Below are positions 1 through 8,457 of a stretch of 14,249 nucleotides of DNA, in pieces. Every line of letters begins with the position of its first letter. Within the stretch, counting starts at the first letter, position 1. The stretch is from Zygnema cylindricum (Eukaryota > Streptophyta > Zygnematophyceae > Zygnematales > Zygnemataceae), in assembly GCA_037447655.1 (NCBI GenBank), contig JBBHKE010000414.1:1-14249 (forward strand). Direction: 5' to 3'. A program made the translations under genes and the position numbers. Below the pieces are notes generated by a model that had not been told where the DNA came from, did no database searches, and was given only the letters and a program-made list of their open reading frames with translations.

Positions 1-65
1 TTTCCTCCTTCCCATTTCCCCCTTCCTCTCCCTCTATCACTTCCCATGCTTCTCCCTCTCATTCA

Positions 66-3000
66 ATGACCATGTCCGGCCGTGCACACTCGCCCCTTCT
101 CCCTCGTTCAGCTCCTCCACCTAAACCTCGCACACAAGCCTCAATACGGATAGAATGTAGCGGGTGTCATAACCATTTCGCGAACGGTGCCGGTATTGCC
201 CGACATACAAAGAGTTGTCAACCATTTTAGGCCCAGAGCGGCACTTCCTCTAGTACCCTTTCTTCCACCATACTCCTGTCCGGACCTACCAGCGAAGATT
301 GGGCATTTGTGCGCGATTTAGACGTGCTCGGAGCTTATGATTTGGGGGCCCCCGGTCCGCGATTATACACGCGGATTCCCATGGCTGTGCGGATTATCGT
401 ACAGGATGCCCTCCACCTTCCTTTGTCCCGTATTTATTCGGATCCCGCGGATGTTGGACCTTGGCACCTCCTTTTCATGTTTTCTACATGGCCGTGGCGG
501 TGGTCGTGGGGCCCGAGAAACTATGGCTCGATGTTGGCGATTCCTTCGAGGCGATTGGCGAGCCCTTCATGTCGAGCACGAGAATCGAGTTGCGAGTGCT
601 TCTTTCACACCACGTCGTACATCTCGGACTTCAGATGTGCCATCCTCTTATCGTCGTGTAGTACATTTGGGCCGAGTTGGTGAGCTCTCTCAAGTGGTTT
701 GAGCACTCCAGCCATTTAATCCTGCTCCTCGATCCGCTGCGATTGTTGAGATTCTCCGAGCTCTTCACCCGCCAGCTCCTACCCCTCAGTCCCCCTCTAT
801 TCACACCTTCGAGCCGATGGACTGTTTTCTTTTGGATCGAGACTGCTTAATTAAAGCCCTTACGACTTCTCCACATCTTTCAGCTGGGGGTCCTTCGGGC
901 AATGTTTATGAGTTATTTCGCGACGTTTTGCCTCCGAAATTTGGTGCTCGGGGCTTTGATATGTTTTTTCGAGTATGTTCTCTTATTGCGGCTGGCACTG
1001 TCCCTTCTCGTATTTGCGATCTCCTCACAGCGTCCCGCCTCATAGTTTTTACCAAACCCAATGGGGGAATCTGTCCTAGATTGTACCGATTGGTGGCCCG
1101 TGCGATCAACATCCAGCTCCAGCCCGCTTTTCATGATTATTTCTCTCCTCATCAGTTCGGAGTGGCAACCCCGGGGGGTTGTGAGGCCGTGGTCCAAGAG
1201 ATCCGAGCTTTGTTAGATGCCCATCCGGATTGGTTAGTCGTCCAGGTGGATGTTTCTAATGCCTTTAATACAGTGGACCGGAATGTTATTTTTTCGGAGC
1301 TTATGGCTACATCTTCCCCGATTATCTAGATATTTCCTTTTGTGAGAGCCTTTTATTCTCTAAGAAGTAGCCTCTCTTTCTCCACGGATGATGATTTGGT
1401 CCCACTTTCCTCCACGACTAGCACTCGTCAGGGCGATCCTCTTAGGGGGCCTTTGTTTGCCCTTTCCCATTACCGTGCTCTCCGAGCTTCCGCTGATGCT
1501 TACCATTCTTGCCTCTTCCCTTCAGTTGCGGATGACACACACATTATTGGTCCTTCAGACAATATTATACCGGCCTATAACTTTTTTAAGGCTCGGTTGG
1601 CCGAACTCAATCTTTCAGTCAAACCCTCGAAGTGTGTTGTTTGGTCCCCACGTCTTATTCCTCCTCCTTTCACTCCCCCTCCTGGTTCTTAGACCCCTCC
1701 TCCTTTCGAAGGCATTTGTGTGTTGGGTTGCCCGCTTCGTTCTCATCCATACATCACGAAATTTCTCGATTCCGCTCTTCAGACAGATTTGTCCCACGTG
1801 GAAGACCTTCCTCACCTTTTTGATCCCCAGGTGGCCTTTGCTCTTCTGACACGATGTTTCCCCCACCGACCCTCCTACCTTACTCGCACTTCCCCTCCCA
1901 CCCCATCCTTTGTGTCCTCACTTTCTGCTTTCGACGATCATCTTTTGGATGTCCTCCACAGTTTGTTGGGCCGTGGTGCTTTTGATCCTGAGTTTGGGCT
2001 TGCGGCACGCATTCAAGCCTCTCTTCCTATCTCGGCTGGCTATTTGGGTTTACTCTCGACAGCGCGTGTTGCTCCAGTCGCCTATTTGGGAAGTTGGTGC
2101 CTTGTTGCTTCCACTATTGTCTCTCGTTTTCTGGTTAGGGACACTCCTATTCTTGCGACCGTGGTTCCCCGTGTTTCAGATGGTGAGCTCGCCTTCCAAC
2201 ACTCCCTTTTGGATGCATCACATTCTCTTAATCCGGCTGCTATCGAGGACGTGCCGATTTTTTCCACTCTTGTTACGACATCAGTTGCGCGTGTTCAGGA
2301 ATCCATTTCTGATTGGGTTGTTGCCACTATTAAATCTGAGCTTCTCGAGGCGCTTCCTTCCGATTTTTCGCGTGCACGCTTCCTGTCTTGTGGTAGACCT
2401 GGCTCTAGAGCTTGGCTATTGGCTGTTCTTATTTTATCTACTCTTTGTTTCACCCCGGCTCAGTTCACGACGGCCCTTAGATTCCGCCTCGGCCTCCCTC
2501 ACCCACCTTTGCTTGGCTCACTCGTTTGCTCTAGTGGCCACGTTCTCGAGCCCGACGTGGTCCATTTGCTTCGTTGCTCCCACGTGGGTGAGTTGATTCG
2601 GGCGCACACCACGATTCAAGACACCATTGCTACGATTTCTTCTGAGGGGGGATTTTGTGTTCGTCGGGAGGTCTCTCACATTATTCCTTCGCGTAAGATT
2701 GACCTTGTATTACTTGATGGTGTGTGTCGTACATTTGGTGATATTGTTTTAGCAAACCCTACCTCAACTCCAGCCGTCACCCAAGCGACTCGACATGTGG
2801 GAGTGGCTGCGTGTGACGCGTCTAAAAGGAAGGAGCGTGATTATGCATGTCGCGACGCTATGGATGGCTTCATTCCGATGGCGGTCGAGATATTTGGTTG
2901 TGTGGGTGTGGCTTTGGACGAGTTTTTCCGTACTTGTGGTCGGCGCTCGTTCGAGATGCGCGACCTGGGAGCCCTTCTGTTTCAGTCATTACTTCCTTTT

Positions 3001-3149
3001 TTCGTCAACGTTTTTCTGTGGCTCTACAACGGGTGTTGGCTTCTATATTACTTCGATCGTCTATTTCCGTTATGGATCGACGGCGTGCTCCGAAACTTCC
3101 TCCTTGTGCTCCTCCAAGATTCGGGGACTTACGTGGTTGCTTTCCGTAG
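66..3149 (+). pseudogene. LINE ORF, copy 1: CCHC finger, reverse transcriptase, RLE endonuclease (broken)
   Basis: The single ORF would encode the protein for target-primed reverse transcription. In-frame ATGs are at 66 and 72. A CCHC finger (CX2CX12HX3C) spans 156-218. RT signatures follow: an Asp-containing palm motif VDVSNAFNTVDR around 1246-1281, RQGDPLRGPLF around 1426-1460, and catalytic VADD at 1525-1536, where the residue before ADD is Val rather than the common Tyr or Phe. The C-terminal half has a Cys/His knuckle (about 2527-2580), then an endonuclease-like block with KIDLVLLDG near 2695, FGDIVLANP near 2734, Lys/Glu-rich ASKRKERDY near 2818 and MAVEIFG near 2878. It ends FGDLRGCFP at 3149. 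Breaks: stops at 228, 700, 1327 and 1690, a 17-nt deletion at about 486 (frame 0 to frame 1), and a small indel near 2975-2990 (frame 1 back to frame 0). It cannot be expressed as one protein. Confidence 0.85.
156..218 (+). other. N-terminal CCHC zinc finger of LINE copy 1
   Basis: Cys codons at 156 and 165, then His and Cys spaced CX2CX12HX3C, with a GAGIARH core between them. N-terminal fingers of this kind bind DNA in RLE-type LINEs such as R2. In copy 2 the second Cys codon has become a stop. The 8740-9152 fragment keeps the IVRH and SC part of the finger. Confidence 0.7.
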
Positions 3150-3377
3150 ATTTTTAGTTTTTTTGGTGTTAGTTTTTTCCTTTGATGTTTTGTTTGCGCA
3201 CTTTTGCTTCTTAGGGTGTTTTTGATATCCCTGCCATTCTTTCGTATTTTCGTCGATTTTGCCTTGATTTTCTTCTTTGTTTATTCAGTAGTCATGTGGT
3301 TTTTAGTTTTAGCAATGCTACTTTTTTTTGTTCCTATAGACTCTGATGGTTTACCATCGCGCTTTTTAATAGAGTCG
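3150..3377 (+). other. LINE 3' UTR with terminal hairpin (copy 1)
   Basis: This T-rich untranslated tail follows the stop at 3147-3149. Near its end, 3346-3359 form a perfect 6-bp inverted repeat (GATGGT, two-base loop, ACCATC), followed by GCG, a T-run and AATAGAGTCG. The same arrangement closes copy 2 (minus strand, about 3660-3692) and the solo tail at 6815-6846, so it is a family feature and a likely recognition structure for the element's own RT. The recognition role is inference. Confidence 0.7.
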
Positions 3378-3642
3378 GTCCTTTTATATTAGTGTTAATA
3401 TCACTAATTTGTCCCATTTTACTTTGCATTCTAAACAGAAAATAATTTGAGTGATATCGATTGTTTTTTATTCCCGCAAATTTTTTCTGTTGTTCACAAT
3501 CGTCCACGTTTTTGGATTGGAGATATAATTATTATCACAAAAACGATCCCTTTTACTAATAATTGATCGACACTCATAGCGTGTCACCGTGTAACGGTGA
3601 ATTTCTTTGAGATAAAAAAAAATGTTTATTATATGACTATAA
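3378..3642. other. Spacer between the two convergent LINE copies
   Basis: There is no coding potential in these 265 bp. They contain an inverted repeat ATTAGTG/CACTAAT with a 7-nt loop (3388-3408) directly after the copy 1 end, and a 7-bp hairpin TCACCGT/ACGGTGA with a 3-nt loop (3584-3600). The rest is AT-rich with no further signal that I can support. Confidence 0.6.
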
Positions 3643-3659
3643 ATCAATCAGTGTAGTAT
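3643..3659. repeat. Left target-site duplication of LINE copy 2
   Basis: The 17-mer ATCAATCAGTGTAGTAT sits immediately outside the 3' end of the minus-strand element. It matches 6579-6595 at 15 of 17 positions. Both mismatches are A/G transitions, as expected from decay after insertion. Homology between copies 1 and 2 ends exactly at its border. Confidence 0.7.
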
Positions 3660-3829
3660 CGGCTTTATTACAAAGCGCGATGGTAAACCATCGGAGTCCA
3701 TGGGAACAAAAAGGGGCAGCAATGTTATAACTGAAAAACTACATGTGGAGGGAAGCAAACAAAAAGGATTAGCAAGGCAAAAACAACGAACAAACAGAAA
3801 AAGGACAGGTAAAACAAAGACAACAAAAG

Positions 3830-3889
3830 AAAAAACAGACACTTAAGGAAAGACCCAACAAAAAACAGACACCTAAGGAAAGACCCAAT
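3830..3889. repeat. 30-bp tandem duplication in copy 2 3' UTR
   Basis: Two adjacent 30-bp units, each containing AACAGACAC and TAAGGAAAGACCCAA, differ at about one position. Copy 1 has no equivalent, so the duplication arose in copy 2 or its lineage. Confidence 0.75.
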
Positions 3890-3939
3890 AGAGTGTGAAA
3901 ATTAAAATGACCCAACCCAACCTCAACATAACTAAAAAC

Positions 3940-6088
3940 TTACGAAAAGCAAGTGCGTAAGTCCCCAAATCTCGGGGGAGAACGAAAAAATAGTTGCGGA
4001 ACACGCCGACGATCCATAGCTGTAATAGACGATCGAAGGAGGTTATAAGGTTGCACTCGTTGTAAACCCACAATAAAAAGTTGACGATAAAAAGAGGTAA
4101 TGGTCGCGAGGGCTCCAAGATCCTCGACGCTCAAATGAGCGCTTACCACAAGCACAAAGAAACTCGGAGGCGGCCACTCCAACATGTCAAGCCGTTGATT
4201 GACAACTATATTCGAAGTAGGGTTCACCAAAATAACGTCACCAAATATGCGATGTGCACCATCAAGTAGTACAATATCAATCTGACGCAAAGGAATAATA
4301 AGGGAAATCTCCTAGCGATCATAAAATCCCCTTTCTCAAATGCGATAGTAGCGATGGTGTCACGGAAAGTGTCATGGGCCTAAATCAACTAGCCCTCGTG
4401 GGAGCACCAAACCTTGTCGTGGTGAATTGAGAAATCGTGAAACGAATGGTGGATGAAATAGGTGTAGCCAATAACCAAGCCCCCATACAAGGTCCACCAC
4501 AGGAGAGAACTCGTGCACGCAAAGAATCGAAAGCGAGCGCCTCGAGAAGCTCGATCTTAATGGCGGCAACAACTTGATCAAAAATGGATTCTTAGACACG
4601 CGCAACTAATGTCGTAACAAGAGTTGAAAAAACTGGCGTGTCCACGACCATAATTAGAAAGAGGTGAACATGACACATCCAAAATGGCCTGAGGTGAGCA
4701 CACCCTCCGAAACATGAGGGACAACGGAAGTAAGAACATAAGTGTCCACAGCCAAAGAACGAGAGACAAAAGTGGAGGCAACAAGGTACTCGCTTCCCAA
4801 ATAGTCAGTGAGAGGAACACGAGCCGTCAAGCGGTCAATAATAAACCCAAATTGCCAACAAAGATAGGAAAAAAAACATGCATGCAAATTTTGGGCCAGA
4901 CTCGCGATCAAAAGCCACACGGCCTAACAAAGTGTGAAGGATGTCCATGAGGCGATCATCAAAGGCAAAAAGGCGGGAGACAAACGAAAGGTCATCTACA
5001 TGGGACAAATTAGTTTGAGGAGCAGAATCAAGAAATTGGGTCACAAAAGAATCCAAATCAAGCGGGCAACCCCGCACATGAATGATCTCTATAGATGAGT
5101 TTGAAAACCAGGAGGGGGAGTGAATGAAGGTGGAATAGCACAAGGGGACCAAATAAACACACTTAGAGGGTTGGGCATAAAGGATATCAAAACCTCGGGA
5201 ACTCGATTCAGGGGGTGAAACATCCAAAATAGGTCATAAATGGTGCATAATGGACCCCTTGTTGAAAGATGGGGGGAAGTGGTAAAGGTTTGATAAAAGC
5301 ATCGCAATCCATAAGAAAACACTTTGATTGCTTAATCATGTGGATATAGAGTGGGGTAAAGGGGTAGGTGACGGTGGATGAAGAGCGCGGAGAACCTCGA
5401 GAGTTGTAATAACTGAGGAGCACGATTAAATGGTTAGAGGGAGCGAACCGCCCGAGAAAGCTTGCCAACACGACCCAAATAAACAACACATCAATAAAAG
5501 GATGGGAAATCCAATGGCCTAGACATACCACGCCGTGTGAGAGACACACTGGCAACAGGATCCTAATGCTCGACAAGATGGTCCCTCCAAACACCTCAAA
5601 GAAAACGCCAACATCGAGCCATAGTCTTTCGAGCCACACTACCACCTCCACGACCTTGTAGGACGAGGACCCAAATAGGAAACATAAACAGGAGGTGCCA
5701 AAGACCAATATATGTGGGATTGGAGCAAATACCGGACAAAGGGAGATGGAGAGCGTTCTGTACTACAATCTGCATAACCAATGGAATCCGCGTGTATAAC
5801 GGAGGATGAGGGGATCGCTTATCATAAGCACTAAGGAAGTCTAGGCCGCATACAAAAGCCAATCCTCGATCGTAGGGTTGGACGAAAGTGTGGTGGAAGG
5901 AAGGGTTGTGGATGAAGGGCCACTGAAGGCAAAGAATCGTCGACAAATCCGTGAATGCCGAGCTTGACCGACACCGACTATGAAATGGTTATTTCACCCA
6001 AGACATTTTATACAAATGAGGTTTTTGTACGAGGTTTAGGTGGAGGAGATAGGAGGGGGAGAAGAGGGAAGGAGGTGGGACTTAACAT
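3940..6088 (-). pseudogene. LINE ORF, copy 2 (RT core deleted, many frameshifts)
   Basis: The start corresponds to copy 1: ATG at 6088-6086 in the context GACCATGT. Recognisable parts, 5' to 3' on the minus strand: a Pro-rich leader ending PPKPRT; a damaged finger whose second Cys codon is TGA; YTRIPLVMQIVVQNALHLPL and WHLLFMF near 5720-5800; MARCWRFL near 5600; TTSPHLS near 5260; then a jump from the GFDI region straight to the segment preceding FTPPPGF. The RT palm motifs of copy 1 (about 962-1620) are therefore absent. The endonuclease part persists near 4200-4290 (QIDIVLLDG, FGDVILVNP), as does the C-terminus RRRVPQL...PPRFGDLRTCF ending at 3940. At least eight frame changes separate these pieces. 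Confidence 0.8.
5173..5186 (-). other. Deletion junction removing the RT core of LINE copy 2
   Basis: On the minus strand, sequence matching copy 1 up to about 962 (GGCTTTGATAT) is followed after about 10 nt by sequence matching copy 1 from about 1621 (AACCCTC.AAGTGTGTT). About 655 bp present in copy 1, holding every RT catalytic motif, is missing. The breakpoint is uncertain by about 10 nt. Confidence 0.75.
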
Positions 6089-6130
6089 GGTCAATGAATC
6101 ACAAGGAGATGCGTGGTAATTCATATACTC

Positions 6131-6198
6131 AGAGGAAGAAAAAATGGGGGAGAAGAAGAAAAAACGGGGGAGAGGACGAGAAAATGGGGGAGAGGAAA
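6131..6198. repeat. 20-bp tandem repeat in the 5' UTR of LINE copy 2
   Basis: Three full units and a partial one, with period exactly 20 (AAAATGGGGG or AAAACGGGGG ends at 6150, 6170 and 6190), each joined by a GAGGAAGA-like stretch. Read in element sense this is a C- and T-rich block just upstream of the ORF. Confidence 0.75.
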
Positions 6199-6506
6199 AA
6201 AAACCATGTACAATAGATGGTGAATATAGTAGTGGGATAGAATGAAAATCGGTAGGGCGGGAGAAAATAAGGAGAGGAGGGAAAGGAGAGATATCAAAAA
6301 AGGAACAAGAGGGGGACGTGGGAGATGGAAGAGGATCGGAACATTAGTGTCGAATGAGGGGGGATGTGGGGGTGAATGGCCAAAAGTGAAAAAGGGGAGG
6401 GGTGAGTAAGCAATTTGGCTTCGAAAAAAAAAAGGAGAGGGGGGAGAACAGGATTTAAGTATTCGTTATGGTTGGGGGGGAGAGAGGGAAGAAACATACG
6501 TTGAAA

Positions 6507-6529
6507 GGGGGGGGGGGGGGGGGGGGGGG
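6507..6529. repeat. Poly(G) tract of 23
   Basis: An uninterrupted run of 23 G on the plus strand (poly-C in the sense of copy 2, about 50 bp inside its 5' end). Exact length is uncertain because such homopolymers are prone to sequencing and assembly error. Confidence 0.8.
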
Positions 6530-6578
6530 AGGAAGGACAATTGTCAGTTTTTTATTTTTCTTTTTTATATAAATATAT

Positions 6579-6595
6579 ATCAGTCAGTGTGGTAT
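6579..6595. repeat. Right target-site duplication of LINE copy 2
   Basis: ATCAGTCAGTGTGGTAT is the partner of 3643-3659 (15 of 17 identical). It marks the 5' end of the minus-strand LINE, so the inserted element measures about 2.9 kb. Confidence 0.65.
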
Positions 6596-6720
6596 TAATT
6601 GTGGTATGGATGCAGGCTTCATGTTTTATCCCAAGTTGTTGTACGCTTGTAAACTTGAAGTCTCCCTCGCTCTAATACTTAAAACTTTAATTTCTAAGTA
6701 TAAAAAGTATCTTGTCTATC
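6596..6720. other. Short unassigned stretch right of copy 2
   Basis: AT-rich DNA between the right target-site duplication of copy 2 and the next LINE tail. I see no ORF, RNA gene or repeat in it. Confidence 0.5.
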
Positions 6721-6865
6721 AGTTTCTTTTGCAATGTTTTCCTCGTTGATTTTTTTGTTTATGGGTGAGTTTTTCCGTTCCTGTTTATATTTTCCATTCT
6801 TTCATTTTCATATGTCGAGATGGTATACCATCGCTTGTTTTTAATACCAAGTATATAACTACAAG
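6720..6865 (+). mobile_element. LINE 3' tail remnant (third 3' end of the family)
   Basis: A T-rich stretch closes with the perfect palindrome GATGGTATACCATC (6819-6832), then GCTTG, a T-run and AATACC. This is the same order as the 3' ends of copies 1 and 2 (hairpin, GCG, T-run, AATAnAG). No coding region of the family precedes it, so it is a severely 5'-truncated insertion or a leftover tail. The left boundary is approximate. Confidence 0.6.
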
Positions 6866-6999
6866 TTGCTTCAACTATGCAATAACACCTTCTCCCCGTA
6901 AAAAAAAACAAAGTAATATGTAAATAAGTAAAAGAAAAAAAAATATCCTAAATAACATTAATAATAATAATAACCTAATAATATCCCAATAATTACCTT

Positions 7000-7515
7000 C
7001 AAATTGTGCTTCTTGCTCCTTCCAAATTACATGCACTATCCTTCTTCTCGCCGCGATGTTTAACTTGCGAATTTTTCCTTCTTCTCTCCATCTTCGCGAC
7101 AATTTCCCGTCGTAATGTTTAAGCTTCAAATTTGAATTTCTTGCTCTTCCCTCACTGTGCAAAAGCACGTCTTTCCCATTGTGTTGTTTTAACTACGAAT
7201 CGAGTTTCCATCACCTCCGTCACTATGTGACAACACATTATTTATGTCGCAATGTTTTATCTTTGGGCCTCGTTTTTTGCCCCTTCCTCTTTACATACGG
7301 TGTCTTTCTCCTTGTAGCGATGCATTTTGTTTCAATTTAGTTTATTTATCCTCTCCTATAATGTAACGACTTCTTGTTGCGACGGTTTACCTTTGGATCT
7401 AGTTTCTTGCTCCTCCTTGATTATGGAACAACACTGTTTTTCGTGTTGTGGTGTTTTAGTTGCATACGTTTCCCGTCCTTCCCACCCAATTTTTTTTCAT
7501 ATGTTTCCCGTTGAT
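7000..7515 (+). repeat. Diverged tandem array, about 66-bp units, about 7.5 copies
   Basis: A recurring anchor of the form TTTCTTGCTCCTTCC starts at about 7010, 7072, 7138, 7205, 7273, 7342, 7403 and 7469, giving spacings of 61-69 bp. Each unit's second half has a T(G/C)GCGATGTTTTA-like motif. Units are strongly diverged. The array ends within about 10 bp of sequence matching the 5' end of the LINE ORF (GACCATGTT at 7521), so it may be the 5' UTR monomers of that copy. Copy 2 does not show clear 66-bp units. Confidence 0.65.
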
Positions 7516-7520
7516 TGGCC

Positions 7521-7605
7521 GACCATGTTATGCAACATATACGTGTCCCTTCTCCCTCTCCCACCTCCTCCACCCAAACCTCAAAGCTATACATATTGAT
7601 ATTTG
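7521..7605 (+). mobile_element. LINE 5' fragment (start of a further copy)
   Basis: GACCATGTT, then a run ending CTCCTCCACCCAAACCTC, matches the ORF starts of copy 1 (69-130) and copy 2. The predicted peptide starts ML and contains PPPPPKP, like the Pro-rich leader before the zinc finger. Family similarity fades near 7605, just before the position where the finger should begin. Confidence 0.7.
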
Positions 7606-7980
7606 AGTATTTTCTAGGTCTGTATTTGGATAGAAAAGAGCAGATGCAGTCTGCCTCTAAATCCCCTCTCCCAGCCCCCACACTTGTCGTAGTCACTGAA
7701 GGCTAGATAAGAAGCTAGAGCCATGGCTGCCTAAAGCTCACTAGAGAAGAGAAGGGGTTAATTAGGTAGACTTACCAAAAGGTAATTGACGGACTCAGGA
7801 ATTGATCTTAGTACCTGTCATCCGGATGGCATGTCAACCGTAGCCGGTCGCTTTGTCCGTTTAGTCTAAGAATAGTGCTAAGGTATATTGGGTTTGATAT
7901 GTATTTGAACCTGTTCACGTAGGTTTTTCCATTTAACTAGATTACGGTTTATATGGCATAGAAAAATTTGTACTATTAGT

Positions 7981-8027
7981 ACCGGACGAAACAAAAAGTA
8001 CGGACATTTGTTTCGACGGTCCGTATT
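7981..8027. repeat. Imperfect inverted repeat
   Basis: ACCGGACGAAACAAA is followed about 12 nt later by its near reverse complement, TTTGTTTCGACGGTCC. Such stem structures are common in termini of non-autonomous DNA transposons, but no matching element ends were found. Confidence 0.5.
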
Positions 8028-8176
8028 AAATACCGATATCAATCGGACGGCCGTGGTTAGCGTCGGCTTTGGGGAAAGGACAATTTGGCGGTTTGCGAAA
8101 TCCGCCACTTCGGATGACACGTGGCAACATCATACGGGTTTAGGGAATCTTCGGAACGGAAGACAACAAATCCGGA

Positions 8177-8192
8177 TGTGACAAATGTCACA
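8177..8192. repeat. Short palindrome TGTGACA/TGTCACA
   Basis: Perfect 7-bp arms with a two-base centre. Function unknown. It lies between a G-box-like site and a TATA box in the unassigned insert. Confidence 0.5.
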
Positions 8193-8360
8193 TTATGGCG
8201 ACGTCGTACACTGTTCGTACAGAAAGTACCCCAGCATCTGTACTTTATTGTATGGTGTAGTCCTGTGATTGGTCAGTACCTCAATACAAGGGGGTTTAGA
8301 GAGGGGTTTAGGACTTAGAATATTTTGAGTAGATAGTTGCCTCTCCCAGAGAGCATCTTG

Positions 8361-8368
8361 TATAAAAG
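8361..8368 (+). promoter_or_regulatory. TATA box candidate in the unassigned insert
   Basis: TATAAAAG with a GC-richer flank (CTTG upstream, CCAAAC downstream) fits a plant TATA box or the U3 promoter of an LTR. No gene directly downstream is intact. The G-box-like GACACGTGGC lies about 240 bp upstream. Confidence 0.35.
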
Positions 8369-8457
8369 CCAAACTTTGGCCAGCCATAACTATCAACTCA
8401 GTTGACCATTTTTAGTGATTCATTTTGCTGCGGACTTACGGGAGTCTAGGCTTCACA

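Larger units (their letters stand above)
1..3377 (+). mobile_element. RLE-type LINE, copy 1 (near full length, decayed)
   Basis: This is a non-LTR retrotransposon on the plus strand. A pyrimidine-rich 5' stretch (1-65) leads into a coding region at 66-3149, followed by a 228-bp T-rich 3' UTR that ends with a hairpin and the tail AATAGAGTCG. The 3' end is set by comparison with copy 2 on the opposite strand: similarity between the two stops exactly where the target-site duplication of copy 2 begins. The true 5' end may lie left of the window. No LTRs, poly(A) tail or tRNA primer-binding site are seen. The order zinc finger, RT, zinc knuckle, restriction-like endonuclease is that of RLE-encoding LINEs (R2, NeSL, HERO and Utopia groups), not the APE-encoding L1 and RTE LINEs usual in seed plants. 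Clade placement is inference. Confidence 0.85.
3660..6578 (-). mobile_element. RLE-type LINE, copy 2 (internally deleted, decayed)
   Basis: This is a second member of the same family on the minus strand, so the two elements meet tail to tail. Read on the minus strand it has a pyrimidine-rich 5' UTR (about 6578-6089) with a run of 23 C and three 20-bp tandem units, a broken coding region (6088-3940), and a 3' UTR with the family hairpin ending AATAAAGCCG. The 3' UTR carries a private 30-bp tandem duplication. A diverged 17-bp target-site duplication encloses it. It has far more frame breaks than copy 1 and lacks the RT core, so it is an older or faster-decaying and non-autonomous copy. Confidence 0.85.

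Noticed and set aside
1388-1849. Long hydrophobic open frame inside LINE copy 1
   Set aside because: It lies out of frame with the RT motifs, and its Leu-rich character comes from reading pyrimidine-rich codons in another register.
1910-2596. 228-codon frame resembling a membrane protein
   Set aside because: It overlaps the RT-to-knuckle part of copy 1 in a different frame, and hydrophobicity reflects T-rich second positions only.
3204-3392. Short hydrophobic ORF at the end of copy 1
   Set aside because: It falls in the T-rich 3' UTR of the LINE and has no counterpart in copy 2.
7327-7599. 90-codon ORF across the tandem array
   Set aside because: Its first part runs through diverged non-coding repeats, and only the last 25 codons match the LINE leader.
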